Below, piece after piece: positions 22,439 through 28,724 of a stretch of DNA of 34,735 nucleotides (the first letter of the stretch is position 1; the number at the start of each line of letters is the position of its first letter). Origin of the DNA: a virus. Below the pieces are notes generated by a model that saw only the letters and a program-made list of their open reading frames with translations, was not told the origin of the DNA and did not search any database. The stretch covers positions 1 to 34,735 of the IMG/VR virus record IMGVR_UViG_3300046517_000330; one strand, given 5' to 3'. The translations under genes and the position numbers were made by a program.

Positions 22439-22440
22439 CC

Positions 22441-22457
22441 AAAACTTCGCGTGTATT
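22441..22457. promoter_or_regulatory. Operator-like palindrome, third copy
   Basis: AAAACTTCGCGTGTATT differs by one base from the operator at 27945-27961. On the plus strand TTGTGT (22430-22435), 18 bases and TATTAG (22454-22459) put it in the same register to a weak -10 as the other copies. It also touches the -35 of the strong leftward promoter, so a bound protein could repress or activate that promoter. Confidence 0.55.
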
Positions 22458-22638
22458 AGTGCGTTCGCCCAACGATCGACAGAAGGGCCGCAATCGCCTC
22501 CTGACGCATGTGAACGGGGATGGCGGCGCAGGCCGCGTTGATGAATTCTTGGTCACTCCAGGCGTCAGACGATAACTCGCCATCGAACACCGGCAGAACA
22601 TTGGCACTATTTGCAGCGACAGCTTGAGCACCGGTCAT
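22456..22638 (-). CDS. Small protein (60 aa) of unknown function
   Basis: MTGAQAVAANSANVLPVFDG leads to ELSSDAWSDQEFINAACAAI and a C-terminal helix HMRQEAIAALLSIVGRTH. It is soluble and mildly acidic, with no recognised motif. AAGG about nine bases before the ATG serves as SD. It has its own upstream promoter and inverted repeat in the AT-rich gap after the repressor gene, and its stop codon lies within the operator copy at 22441-22457. The position suits a regulator of the lysis/lysogeny or late switch, but nothing in the sequence proves it. Confidence 0.65.
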   Translation of the reverse strand: MTGAQAVAANSANVLPVFDGELSSDAWSDQEFINAACAAIPVHMRQEAIAALLSIVGRTH

Positions 22639-22693
22639 AATTACCCGCCTTTCTCTTTTGTAGGGGACGCGCTTTCAACTAAGCGACCCCTGA

Positions 22694-22722
22694 ACAATAA
22701 GGCTTATCATATGGGTAAGCAA
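22694..22722 (-). promoter_or_regulatory. Leftward promoter with inverted repeat and leader hairpin
   Basis: On the minus strand TTGCTT (22722-22717), 17 bases, then TATTGT (22699-22694). The spacer contains GCTTACCCATATGATAAGC (22702-22720), an inverted repeat with GCTTA/TAAGC arms around CATATG, a likely operator of a different type. The transcript would begin with a hairpin (22662-22691, AGGGG/CCCCT plus CGCTT/AAGCG) before the 60-aa gene. The rest of 22723-22845 is AT-rich with no gene. Confidence 0.45.
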
Positions 22723-22845
22723 CAGGTTTTTGTATCGCTTTGTTGCATTTTGGCAGTATTAGAAGTCAAAATTACTTTGCTCAGACCTAAGTTGTTATTT
22801 CTGTAATATTTTTGTCGGCCCCGCTGTCAACCGTTTGCGAGCGGC

Positions 22846-23295
22846 CTATTTTGAGTGCGCTTTCTCGACAACTGACTCTATCGGCTTTCCTGTGACGATA
22901 GCGCCGATCACCTTCATCAGTGCTGCGCGAGTCGCTTCGGGGGAATGTTCGTAGAGGCCGCGGACAGTGTTTAGAACGTCTGCCAGCCCTTCGTCCTGGA
23001 CTTCTGCGGGCGCCTGATGGTTTGTATCCATCCAGCCTTCTGCGAGGTTCAGCGCGCTTTCTATCCTGCGCGCGAGCTGCGGGCCGATGATCCGACCGTT
23101 GCCGCCCTCTTCCTTCTTCCCGCCGTTCTTGATCTGCGACACGTAGATCTGATCCATGCCGAGCCTGTCAGCAAAACGGCGCAGCATCCCCCGATCAGGC
23201 TCATTCGGCCAATCCTTGCGAAACTCTTCCTTGAATTGCTCAAAAAGCCAAAGGAAGTTTCGCTGACGAATGCGCTCGATTGTTTCTACGGTCAT
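22846..23295 (-). CDS. CI-like repressor without autoprotease domain
   Basis: 149 residues from the ATG with AGGAA upstream. An in-frame extension through the control region is rejected. After an N-terminal helix rich in charged residues (RNFLWLFEQFKEEFRKDW) comes an HTH, LRRFADRLGMDQIYVSQIKN then IGPQLARRIESALNLAEGWM, the 'Q-I-K-N-G-x-K ... I-G-x-x-x-A-R-K-I-E' pattern of phage XRE-type repressors. The C-terminal half is a short helical domain, not a LexA/S24 peptidase: no Ser-Lys dyad region and too short. So induction should not be by RecA-stimulated self-cleavage. It lies divergent to a Cro-like gene, as lysogeny repressors do. Confidence 0.82.
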   Translation of the reverse strand: MTVETIERIRQRNFLWLFEQFKEEFRKDWPNEPDRGMLRRFADRLGMDQIYVSQIKNGGKKEEGGNGRIIGPQLARRIESALNLAEGWMDTNHQAPAEVQDEGLADVLNTVRGLYEHSPEATRAALMKVIGAIVTGKPIESVVEKAHSK

Positions 23296-23561
23296 CTTCG
23301 GTTCCTGTGTTTTAGTCGCGGGTTGGCCCCGTCGTGCGCACCTCATGCGCTTTTCACCGGTACGGTCGTATTCCCCTCGCCGTCCTGCTTTTATCGTGTA
23401 ACTGAATATTGCGACATAAGGCGTCTGAATGCAAGCGTGAACTAAGCAAAAAACTAGAGTTTTCACTAACTTACAGCGTTTTACGCCTACAAATACTGGA
23501 TACTTGAGGCGCCTTATAATACAATGGAAGCCTTAGACAAACAGGCGAAAGGAGCCGACAA
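23296..23561. promoter_or_regulatory. Immunity region between repressor and Cro-like gene
   Basis: This is a divergent control region. Rightward, TATAAT at 23515-23520 lacks a clear -35. Candidate operator elements are AAAACT-AG-AGTTTT (perfect palindrome, 23450-23463), TAAGGCGT (23418-23425), its inverted form ACGCCTA (23483-23489), and TTGAGGCGCCTTATAA (23504-23519), which overlaps the rightward -10. For leftward repressor transcription TTGCAT with AATATT 18 bases on is possible but weak. Which protein binds which element cannot be told. Confidence 0.6.
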
Positions 23562-23807
23562 ATGGATGCAAACGAGTTCCATCAAAAGCACGGCCGCAAG
23601 ATCGTCGACCAGGTGCGCGAGAAGCTCGGCATGAGCCTGTGCTCTTGGTATCACATCAAGAATTACGCCCGTCCGGTGACGCCTGACCGCGCAGTGAAGC
23701 TCGCTATGGCAAGCGACGAGATCACGGCTGGCGACGGTATGCAGATCGTCGACCTGCTGCGTCTGCGCGATCTGCCGGCGCGCGTCGTTGGCACTGGCAA
23801 GGAGTGA
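23562..23807 (+). CDS. Cro-like HTH regulator
   Basis: 81 residues: MDANEFHQKHGRKIVDQVRE, KLGMSLCSWYHIKNYARPVT, PDRAVKLAMASDEI. The layout (helix, turn with 'S-x-x-Y-H-I-K', then a PDRAVKLA helix) resembles YdaS/Cro-type small repressors that use A-V-K-L-A. AGGAG stands seven bases before the ATG. It is the first gene of the rightward early operon. Expected role: shut off the repressor promoter and modulate early transcription. Confidence 0.75.
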   Translation: MDANEFHQKHGRKIVDQVREKLGMSLCSWYHIKNYARPVTPDRAVKLAMASDEITAGDGMQIVDLLRLRDLPARVVGTGKE

Positions 23808-23809
23808 GC

Positions 23810-24283
23810 GTGAACAGCATCTTGGACATCGACTACGAATGGTGGATGACGCCGGAGCAGAAGGCCGCGGCGCGCGCCCACGAGAAGGCGGCGAAGGCAG
23901 CGGGCGCCAAGTTTGATCGGCGAATCAAAAAGGCCATCGAAGAAGCCGCACCGTTTATGCGCGAGTGGGGCGACGGGAATGGCGGTGAAATGATGCGCCG
24001 AATCGATGAACAGATGTACGCCTCCGGCGCCATCCGCTCAAGAAGCCGGGGGGACGTCTACCAGAAGGCGAAAATCAGCCGAACCCTTGCGAAGGCTGTT
24101 TTCGAGCGTGATGCGTACCGGTGCGTCATGTGCAGCTCGCACGTCGATCTCTGCTGCGACCATATCATTTCCGAGCGCGACGGCGGCCCGACGACGCTTG
24201 AAAACCTGCAGACGCTTTGCCGCCCCTGCAACAGCACCAAGGGCAAGAAGTCGTTTTCCGTCCTCAAGAGGAACGCAGCATGA
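23810..24283 (+). CDS. HNH nuclease-domain protein
   Basis: 157 residues from the second of two GTGs: AAGGAG stands five bases before it, whereas the GTG at 23804 lies inside that SD. The N-terminal half is helical and charged (TPEQKAAARAHEKAAKAAGA). The C-terminal half is an HNH domain: ERDAYRCVMC (C105, C108), CCDHIISERDGG (D117-H118), N132 in ENLQTL, and CRPCNSTKG (C137, C140), a zinc-stabilised beta-beta-alpha-metal nuclease. It sits between Cro and the initiator, an unusual place for packaging HNH proteins, so a role in replication, recombination or host DNA attack is more likely. Confidence 0.82.
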   Translation: MNSILDIDYEWWMTPEQKAAARAHEKAAKAAGAKFDRRIKKAIEEAAPFMREWGDGNGGEMMRRIDEQMYASGAIRSRSRGDVYQKAKISRTLAKAVFERDAYRCVMCSSHVDLCCDHIISERDGGPTTLENLQTLCRPCNSTKGKKSFSVLKRNAA

Positions 24284-24993
24284 TCATCCGAGAGCCGCGC
24301 CCGGACAGCAACTTCTACATTCTCGACAAGCGGATCAGTGAAGACGAGCGCCTGTCGTGGGCCGCTCGCGGGATGCTCATCTTCCTGCTTGGCAAGCCCG
24401 ATCATTGGCGCGTCAGCATTGAGGCACTGATCAACTGCACGGCAGGCGCAGGACAGCGCCAGTCCGGTAAAACGGCCGTTTACGCGATCATCAACGAACT
24501 CTTGAATGTCGGCTATCTGAGACGCAAGAAGCACGCAGACGGGACGCTCGACTACCTTGTTCGCGAGCGCGCGACCCCCTCCGACCCAAATTCAGGAAAC
24601 CCAGATTTGGGTAATCCAGATCAGGGAAACCCAGATTTGGGTAATCAACCACTAGTAAGTACTGATTCTAAGCAAGAACCGAGAAAGGCAGTAAAGACTG
24701 AAAAGGTCGCTGCGCGCCCCTCCTTACCTGAATGGCTCGATCCTGAGTTATGGGCCGAATGGGAGCAGCATCGCAGGGAGAAGAAAAAGCCGATGACGCC
24801 GAGCAGCGCACTGAAGACAATCGAGCAGCTCGCAACCTACCGCGCGCAAGGGGTCGATCTGAAGGCGGCAATCAATCACTCGATTGCGAACGGATATCAG
24901 GGTATTTTTCCGCCCAACTCTAAAACATCTGGTGTATCATCTACTAAAACAAAATCGCTTTCTGACATGGACTACAGCGAGAGTTTCTTCTAA
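24280..24993 (+). CDS. Replication initiator, lambda O-like (wHTH), carrying origin iterons
   Basis: 237 residues from the ATG in an ATGA overlap with the HNH stop (GAGGAA upstream). The N-terminal winged helix reads SNFYILDKRISEDERLSWAA, RGMLIFLLGKPDHW, then SIEALINCTAG and TAVYAIINELLNVGYLRRKK, a typical phage initiator DNA-binding domain. The linker carries a five-residue repeat (NPDLG, NPDQG, NPDLG) encoded by 15-bp iterons. The C-terminal part (LPEWLDPELWAEWEQHRREK, then IEQLATYRAQG) resembles the C-terminal domain of phage initiators that meets the helicase loader. The downstream DnaC-like gene fits the lambda O-P pairing. Confidence 0.85.
   Translation: MIIREPRPDSNFYILDKRISEDERLSWAARGMLIFLLGKPDHWRVSIEALINCTAGAGQRQSGKTAVYAIINELLNVGYLRRKKHADGTLDYLVRERATPSDPNSGNPDLGNPDQGNPDLGNQPLVSTDSKQEPRKAVKTEKVAARPSLPEWLDPELWAEWEQHRREKKKPMTPSSALKTIEQLATYRAQGVDLKAAINHSIANGYQGIFPPNSKTSGVSSTKTKSLSDMDYSESFF
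24586..24645 (+). repeat. Four 15-bp iterons: probable replication origin
   Basis: Four contiguous 15-base units in frame: CCAAATTCAGGAAAC, CCAGATTTGGGTAAT, CCAGATCAGGGAAAC, CCAGATTTGGGTAAT. Units 2 and 4 are identical; CCCAGATTTGGG is also a short inverted repeat. An A/T-richer stretch follows (about 24646-24715). Location inside the initiator gene is that of lambda ori. Confidence 0.8.
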
Positions 24994-25029
24994 CCAGAAG
25001 TGTTGTACAAAAACAAACAAGGAGCCGGT

Positions 25030-25077
25030 ATGAATGATTTAGTGGCCGCATGGACCGAAGGGGTGATCGCAAAATGA
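25030..25077 (+). CDS. Possible 15-codon leader peptide
   Basis: An AAGGAG SD precedes ATG for MNDLVAAWTEGVIAK. The stop overlaps the next ATG (ATGA). It could be a genuine microprotein or simply a translational feeder for the 44-aa membrane protein. Confidence 0.4.
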   Translation: MNDLVAAWTEGVIAK

Positions 25078-25208
25078 ACTGCATCGCTGACGGATTCTGG
25101 TTCAAGCTCGGGTCGATCGCCGCTGAGATTGCGGTTGGCGGCGCAATCTTCCTGTCCATCACCATCGCTTACATTGCGCTCGCAATCTTCCTGCAGAGGC
25201 GCAAATGA
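25074..25208 (+). CDS. Small membrane protein (44 aa)
   Basis: MNCIADGFWFKLGSIAAEIA is followed by a strong transmembrane segment, VGGAIFLSITIAYIALAIFL, and a basic tail QRRK. It overlaps genes on both sides by ATGA junctions, between initiator and helicase loader. One-TM proteins in early operons may exclude superinfecting phage or anchor replication to the membrane; the function is not determinable here. Confidence 0.65.
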   Translation: MNCIADGFWFKLGSIAAEIAVGGAIFLSITIAYIALAIFLQRRK

Positions 25209-25990
25209 ACGCTCCCGCCGAATTCGGCATGTGCGAGAAGCACGGCCAGTTCCATATCAAGTCGATAGCGACGCGCGTCTACACAATCAGGGTCGACCAA
25301 TGCCCCGCCTGCTGCAAGGAAGACGCAGACCGCGAGGCCGCCGCTAAAGCAGAGAAGGAGCACGCAGAGCGTCAGGCGAAGATCGAAGCGCGTCTGGAGC
25401 AAGCTGGTATCCCTGCTCTGTTCCGCGATCGCACGTTTGACAATTACGAGTTCCCGACAAGCGAACAACTGCGCGCACGTAACCGTTTCTATACCTTCGC
25501 GCAAAACTTTGACCATCACCTGAAGCGCGGCACCGTCCTAGTCGGCATCGGCAAAGTTGGTACCGGTAAATCTCACCTTGCATGCGCGGCTGCTAACTAC
25601 CTGATGGCACGCGGTCACACCGTCTACTTTACGTCCACCGCACGCTTGTTTACCAAGATTCGCGGAACATGGTCGCGCAACTCCGAGCTTACCGAAGAAC
25701 AGATGCTTCGCCAGTTCGAGTCGATCGATTTGATGATTCTCGACGAGATCGGATTGCAGCGCGGCACCGACGACGAGCAACGCACGCTGCACGAGCTGCT
25801 AGAGGCGCGCAGGCTCAATTGCAAGCCCACCATCCTGCTGACAAACCTCGACGTACCGAGCCTGAAGGCGTATCTCGGCGAGCGCTTCATGGACCGCCTG
25901 AGCGAATCTGGCGTAAGCGTGAAGTTTGATTGGGAGAGCCACCGGCGAGCATCGCGCGACGTGGGCGGCCTTGATTCGGAGGCAGCATGA
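25205..25990 (+). CDS. DnaC-like AAA+ helicase loader
   Basis: 261 residues. N-terminal zinc-binding motif C10/H13 (CEKHG) and CPAC (33-36), then a charged helix and the AAA+ core: Walker A GKVGTGKS (116-123), Walker B LMILDEIG (D170-E171), sensor I TNLD (193-196), and an Arg-rich end (ERFMDRL, ESHRRASRD). This is the DnaC/IstB-type loader; the zinc knuckle before the core is usual for phage DnaC-like proteins. It should place host DnaB on the origin marked by the initiator upstream. ATGA overlap with the 44-aa gene. Confidence 0.93.
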   Translation: MNAPAEFGMCEKHGQFHIKSIATRVYTIRVDQCPACCKEDADREAAAKAEKEHAERQAKIEARLEQAGIPALFRDRTFDNYEFPTSEQLRARNRFYTFAQNFDHHLKRGTVLVGIGKVGTGKSHLACAAANYLMARGHTVYFTSTARLFTKIRGTWSRNSELTEEQMLRQFESIDLMILDEIGLQRGTDDEQRTLHELLEARRLNCKPTILLTNLDVPSLKAYLGERFMDRLSESGVSVKFDWESHRRASRDVGGLDSEAA

Positions 25991-26274
25991 TTCCAGCCCG
26001 CATCAGCGATTACCTCAGCACGCAGCCCGAGGGCGCCACCGTTCAGCAGATCGCCGACAGCATCGACATTACGGCTCAGAAGGTGCGCCAGGCACTATCG
26101 CGACTTGAAACCAGCGGCAAGGTGAAATGCAACGGCCGCCGCGATAGATCGGGCTGCATTTGGTTTAGCACGCGCGAGGATACGCCGCCAGTGTTTCGAG
26201 CGATGGAGACGCTACGGGCGATGCAAGACGCTTGCCGTGCGCGATTGATGGCTAACGAGATGGAGGCGGCATGA
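25987..26274 (+). CDS. Small winged-helix DNA-binding protein
   Basis: 95 residues. MIPARISDYLSTQPEGATVQ, QIADSIDITAQKVRQALSRL, ETSGKVKCNGRRDRSGCIWF form a complete winged helix (helix 3 ITAQKVRQALSRLE; wing RRDRSGCIWF). The C-terminal helix has MRAMQDACRARLMANEM-like charge. A MarR/ROK-like regulator of phage genes is possible. ATGA overlaps at both ends place it in the core early operon. Confidence 0.7.
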   Translation: MIPARISDYLSTQPEGATVQQIADSIDITAQKVRQALSRLETSGKVKCNGRRDRSGCIWFSTREDTPPVFRAMETLRAMQDACRARLMANEMEAA

Positions 26275-26495
26275 CATACAGCATCGAAACACATCGTCGC
26301 GTGTATGACGACGACAACGGCAACTTCCTGACCATTCGCCCATCGCCCGATTTCCCCGATGGGAATGTGTGCCTGATGACTGAAGGCGAAGAGAAAGAAT
26401 ACTTCGGCGAGATCCGCCTTGATCTGCCAGTAGAGATGATGCGCAAGATCGCCGAAGCGCTGATCGCGGCGTGTGACGAAGCGGAGGCCGCATGA
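26271..26495 (+). CDS. Small acidic protein (74 aa), unknown
   Basis: MTYSIETHRRVYDDDNGNFL, TIRPSPDFPDGNVCLMTEGE, then EIRLDLPVEMMRKIAEALIA. It has an N-terminal beta-sheet and a C-terminal helix; this fold type ('...GEIRLxLPxxMxRxIAEAL') is frequent in early genes of beta/gamma-proteobacterial phages with no assigned role. Coupled by ATGA on both sides. Confidence 0.68.
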   Translation: MTYSIETHRRVYDDDNGNFLTIRPSPDFPDGNVCLMTEGEEKEYFGEIRLDLPVEMMRKIAEALIAACDEAEAA

Positions 26496-26590
26496 GTCCC
26501 GCCCTGTACTGGTGGCTGTTCTTGAACGTCATGGCGCGGGCGTGGTCTATCCCGGCGCCGAAGCCCGAGCAGAAAAAGGAGGAAGCGTGA
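26492..26590 (+). CDS. Tiny membrane-type protein (32 aa)
   Basis: MSPALYWWLFLNVMARAWSI then PAPKPEQKKEEA: an aromatic hydrophobic helix and a charged tail. The start overlaps the previous stop (ATGA) and the stop overlaps the methyltransferase GTG (GTGA). The AGGAGG for the methyltransferase lies in its last codons. Whether the peptide is functional is unknown. Confidence 0.5.
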   Translation: MSPALYWWLFLNVMARAWSIPAPKPEQKKEEA

Positions 26591-27234
26591 GGACAGAAAT
26601 CATCGGCGAGGCCACGCTGTATTTAGGGGATTGTCGCGAGATCCTGCCGACGCTTGATCGCGTCGATTCGGTTATTACCGACCCACCATACGGGATTGGG
26701 ATTGCAGCAAACCCGGTTCGCCAAAAACACGAAAAGCTAGATTGGGACGCCAAGCCCATCAATAGCGACGACATCAATGCGCTTCTCGCGCTATCCGATC
26801 GGCAAGTCATTTGGGGCGGCAACTACTTTCAACTGCCGCCGACGCAGTGCTATTTGGCATGGGACAAGATGCAGCCGGAAAACTTCTCGCTTGCCATGTT
26901 CGAGCTTGCATGGTGCAGCTTCCAGAAGCCCGGAAAGATGTTCCGTATGTCTGTCACTTCTTATCCAAAGGAGCACCCAACGCAAAAGCCCGTCGAACTT
27001 ATGGAGTGGTGCATTAAACAGGCCGGCATGCCGCTGTCCATCCTTGACCCATACATGGGCTCGGGAACCACAGGCGTCGCCGCCGCGCGCATGGGGCGCG
27101 AGTTTATCGGCATCGAGCGCGAACCAAAGTATTTCGACATCGCCTGCAAGCGCATCGACGAGGCTCAGCGTCAGGTGTCGTTATTCGAGCCGCCGCCCAC
27201 AGTCAAGCACGAGCAAACGGGACTGTTTGCGTGA
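26587..27234 (+). CDS. DNA methyltransferase 1 (beta-class N6-adenine/N4-cytosine)
   Basis: 215 residues from GTG, with AGGAGG four bases upstream. Motif order is catalytic DPPYGIG (32-38), HPTQKPVELM (130-139), then the AdoMet motif DPYMGSGTTGVAA (154-166), the beta-class order of solitary adenine-N6 or cytosine-N4 enzymes. No target-recognition domain of size is present and no restriction enzyme is adjacent, so it is an orphan methylase, probably protecting phage DNA or marking it. Recognition sequence unknown. Confidence 0.92.
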   Translation: MRTEIIGEATLYLGDCREILPTLDRVDSVITDPPYGIGIAANPVRQKHEKLDWDAKPINSDDINALLALSDRQVIWGGNYFQLPPTQCYLAWDKMQPENFSLAMFELAWCSFQKPGKMFRMSVTSYPKEHPTQKPVELMEWCIKQAGMPLSILDPYMGSGTTGVAAARMGREFIGIEREPKYFDIACKRIDEAQRQVSLFEPPPTVKHEQTGLFA

Positions 27235-27464
27235 GCAAGCCATTACGCCAATACGAATACAAAGACCCTCTTGAGGTCTTGATAACGCGCGAGGAACGAA
27301 CATGCAAGGGCTGCGTCTGGAGTGTCGGGAAAATCACGTTCGGGGAACGCTCACTTTGCGCAAAGCTGCGCGTGATGACGAAGCGATGCGCGGAGTACCG
27401 CTGTTCGCAAGCATGGAGGCAGCACTATCGTTCGCGCATCTCTGGCGGGCAACGTCAGGAGTAA
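27231..27464 (+). CDS. Cys-rich small protein (77 aa), possible zinc knuckle
   Basis: GTG start overlapping the methyltransferase stop (GTGA). MSKPLRQYEYKDPLEVLITR, then ERTCKGCVWSVGKITFGERS, LCAKLRVMTKRCAEYRCSQA. Cys25, Cys28, Cys43, Cys53 and Cys58 could bind zinc. A basic C-terminus (WRQHYRSRISGGQRQ) suggests nucleic-acid contact. The last 52 bases overlap the next gene. No family assigned. Confidence 0.65.
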   Translation: MSKPLRQYEYKDPLEVLITREERTCKGCVWSVGKITFGERSLCAKLRVMTKRCAEYRCSQAWRQHYRSRISGGQRQE

Positions 27465-27904
27465 AGGCGAGCGAGATCAAGGAATTCGTCGGCAAGGAAG
27501 GCGGCATGATCCTATCCGCGAGCGAGAAACGGGCGCAGGCGCGGCTGATCCTCGATGTCATAGCCTCGCATACCTCGCTCGATCAACGGGCGCTCCTAGA
27601 CGCGGAATACGGCGGCGAGAACGGCGAGCGACACGCGGCGATCGGTCGGCTCGAACACCTGTTCGCCGGCATCGTGCGCAATCGGGCCGTCATTCGCCTG
27701 ATGCTGATGCGCGAGTTCGTGTACGGCGCGCACTACTGCCCTTCCGCGCAGCACATCGCCGACGAGTGCGGAGTAAGCCGAAGCACCGCATACAACGCAG
27801 CTACGAAGATCGGGCCGGCGATCGCAGAGCTGCGCCAAGCGACGCACGAGAAGTTACGACCGGCGTTCGAGCGGCGCGGGTGGCTGGCGCGAGAAGAAAC
27901 GTAG
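27413..27904 (+). CDS. HTH protein in late-regulator position
   Basis: 163 residues from ATG 27413 (MEAALSFAHLWRATSGVKAS). An alternative ATG at 27506 (MILSASEKRAQARLILDVIA) has a much better SD, AAGGAAGG, and would give 132 residues. The MEAALxFAH opening recurs, as I recall, in uncharacterised proteins of related phages, so I keep the longer form. The C-terminal half has an HTH (CPSAQHIADECGVSRSTAYN then AATKIG) and long helices. Closing the first early block just before a promoter, it is a candidate for the Q-like late activator or antiterminator, or for the protein that binds the 17-bp operator. Function is inferred from position only. Confidence 0.68.
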   Translation: MEAALSFAHLWRATSGVKASEIKEFVGKEGGMILSASEKRAQARLILDVIASHTSLDQRALLDAEYGGENGERHAAIGRLEHLFAGIVRNRAVIRLMLMREFVYGAHYCPSAQHIADECGVSRSTAYNAATKIGPAIAELRQATHEKLRPAFERRGWLAREET

Positions 27905-27909
27905 GCGAT

Positions 27910-27927
27910 CGCACAAATATTTGTGCG
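27910..27927. promoter_or_regulatory. 18-bp perfect palindrome upstream of the second early promoter
   Basis: CGCACAAAT-ATTTGTGCG is fully self-complementary with no loop and no T-tract, so it is a protein-binding site rather than a terminator. It ends seven bases before the -35 at 27935. It differs from the 17-bp operator family. Confidence 0.65.
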
Positions 27928-27934
27928 AAGTCGC

Positions 27935-27963
27935 TTGCGTTGTTAATACTTCGCGTGTATTAT
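27935..27963 (+). promoter_or_regulatory. Second early promoter with 17-bp operator in the spacer
   Basis: TTGCGT (27935-27940), 17 bases, TATTAT (27958-27963). AATACTTCGCGTGTATT (27945-27961) sits in the spacer in the same register as at 21875-21891. The start point would be about 27970, followed by the 47-aa gene and the structured leader. Confidence 0.75.
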
Positions 27964-28006
27964 TCACTCATGCGCTGAACGACGCACACCAACCGGAGAG
28001 AGGGGA

Positions 28007-28150
28007 GTGAATCACTACCTGGTTTTCTACGCGATTGCTTACAACGAAGTCGCGCATTACATCATGACCGCGGACGATCTCGCTCAGGCAAAGCGTATCG
28101 CCCGAAGCATCTACGGCGATCGGTTCATCAGCCTTATCCGCCACTACTAA
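28007..28150 (+). CDS. Small protein (47 aa), first gene of the second early transcript
   Basis: GTG start with GGAGAG six bases upstream. NHYLVFYAIAYNEVAHYIMT then ADDLAQAKRIARSIYGDRFI and SLIRHY: two beta-strands and a helix, compact and soluble, with a ferredoxin-like pattern. No family recognised. Confidence 0.62.
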   Translation: MNHYLVFYAIAYNEVAHYIMTADDLAQAKRIARSIYGDRFISLIRHY

Positions 28151-28159
28151 CAACACCGC

Positions 28160-28220
28160 GCCCGGTACGCCGGGCCTTACAGGTCGAAACCGCTTCGGCG
28201 GTCTGCGCGTAAGGCGCGCA
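28160..28220 (+). promoter_or_regulatory. Structured leader: three consecutive hairpins
   Basis: GCCCGG-TACG-CCGGGC (28160-28175), ACCGC-TTCG-GCGGT (28189-28202) and TGCGCG-TAAGG-CGCGCA (28204-28220), none followed by a T-run. They fill the 108-base gap between the 47-aa gene and the 129-aa gene. They may stabilise or process the mRNA, or serve as a protein-binding or antitermination site. Confidence 0.65.
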
Positions 28221-28258
28221 CTGATGAGACCACAACAACAAACCAGAAGGAAACGTCG

Positions 28259-28648
28259 ATGAAACCGCAAAACATCTCCCGCAACGGCTTATTACGCCGT
28301 CTTGAAGCCTTCCGCCCGCAACAAGCTCCTGTTGCGCGTAAAAATTTGTCTGCAATGGATACACTGGCTGCTTCAGTTCCTAAGTCAGTGTTCATGCAAG
28401 AACTGCGCAAGGCCGGCGACGAGCATCTTTGCCCAGTCGCCGAACTGATCGAACTCCATCGACAGGTGCAGATCGCGGAGAAGGTGCCGGACATGTACGC
28501 CCTTCTGATGAATTTCGATCTGGAATGGCGTCGCTTTTCATCGATGTTTCCTGAAGCCGCCGCTGATGGCTGGCTCTCCCTCCTTGTGAACCGTGCGCGC
28601 GTCCTGCGCGATGAAATCGACGAGATCAGCCATGCGGGCCGCAATTGA
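28259..28648 (+). CDS. Helical protein of unknown function (129 aa)
   Basis: MKPQNISRNGLLRRLEAFRP, VARKNLSAMDTLAASVPKSV, then helical AELIELHRQVQIAEKVPDMY and a C-terminal RARVLRDEIDEI. Mixed charge, no Cys clusters, no motif I recognise. AAGGAAA lies before the ATG. It starts the recombination block; the position suggests a recombination or replication accessory, but nothing further can be said. Confidence 0.65.
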   Translation: MKPQNISRNGLLRRLEAFRPQQAPVARKNLSAMDTLAASVPKSVFMQELRKAGDEHLCPVAELIELHRQVQIAEKVPDMYALLMNFDLEWRRFSSMFPEAAADGWLSLLVNRARVLRDEIDEISHAGRN

Positions 28649-28724
28649 TTGGGCGATCGCCGCGCTGATCTGCTTCGGCGGCAGCGCTTGGGCGGCACAC
28701 GAAAACCTGAGGCTGCTGACATGA
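28632..28724 (+). CDS. Tiny signal-peptide-like protein (30 aa)
   Basis: MRAAIDWAIAALICFGGSAW then AAHENLRLLT: a hydrophobic helix ending in SAWA-AH, which resembles a signal peptidase site. It overlaps the previous gene by 17 bases and the next ATG by four. Weak SD. It could be translated by coupling. Confidence 0.45.
   Translation: MRAAIDWAIAALICFGGSAWAAHENLRLLT

Noticed and set aside
22624-22806. Plus-strand ORF with hydrophobic end opposite the 60-aa gene leader
   Set aside because: Begins with TTG without SD and lies in an AT-rich control stretch, where the hydrophobicity follows from base composition.
23296-23466. N-terminal extension of the repressor by 57 codons
   Set aside because: It would run through the operator region and has no good SD; the ATG at 23295 with AGGAA fits the family.
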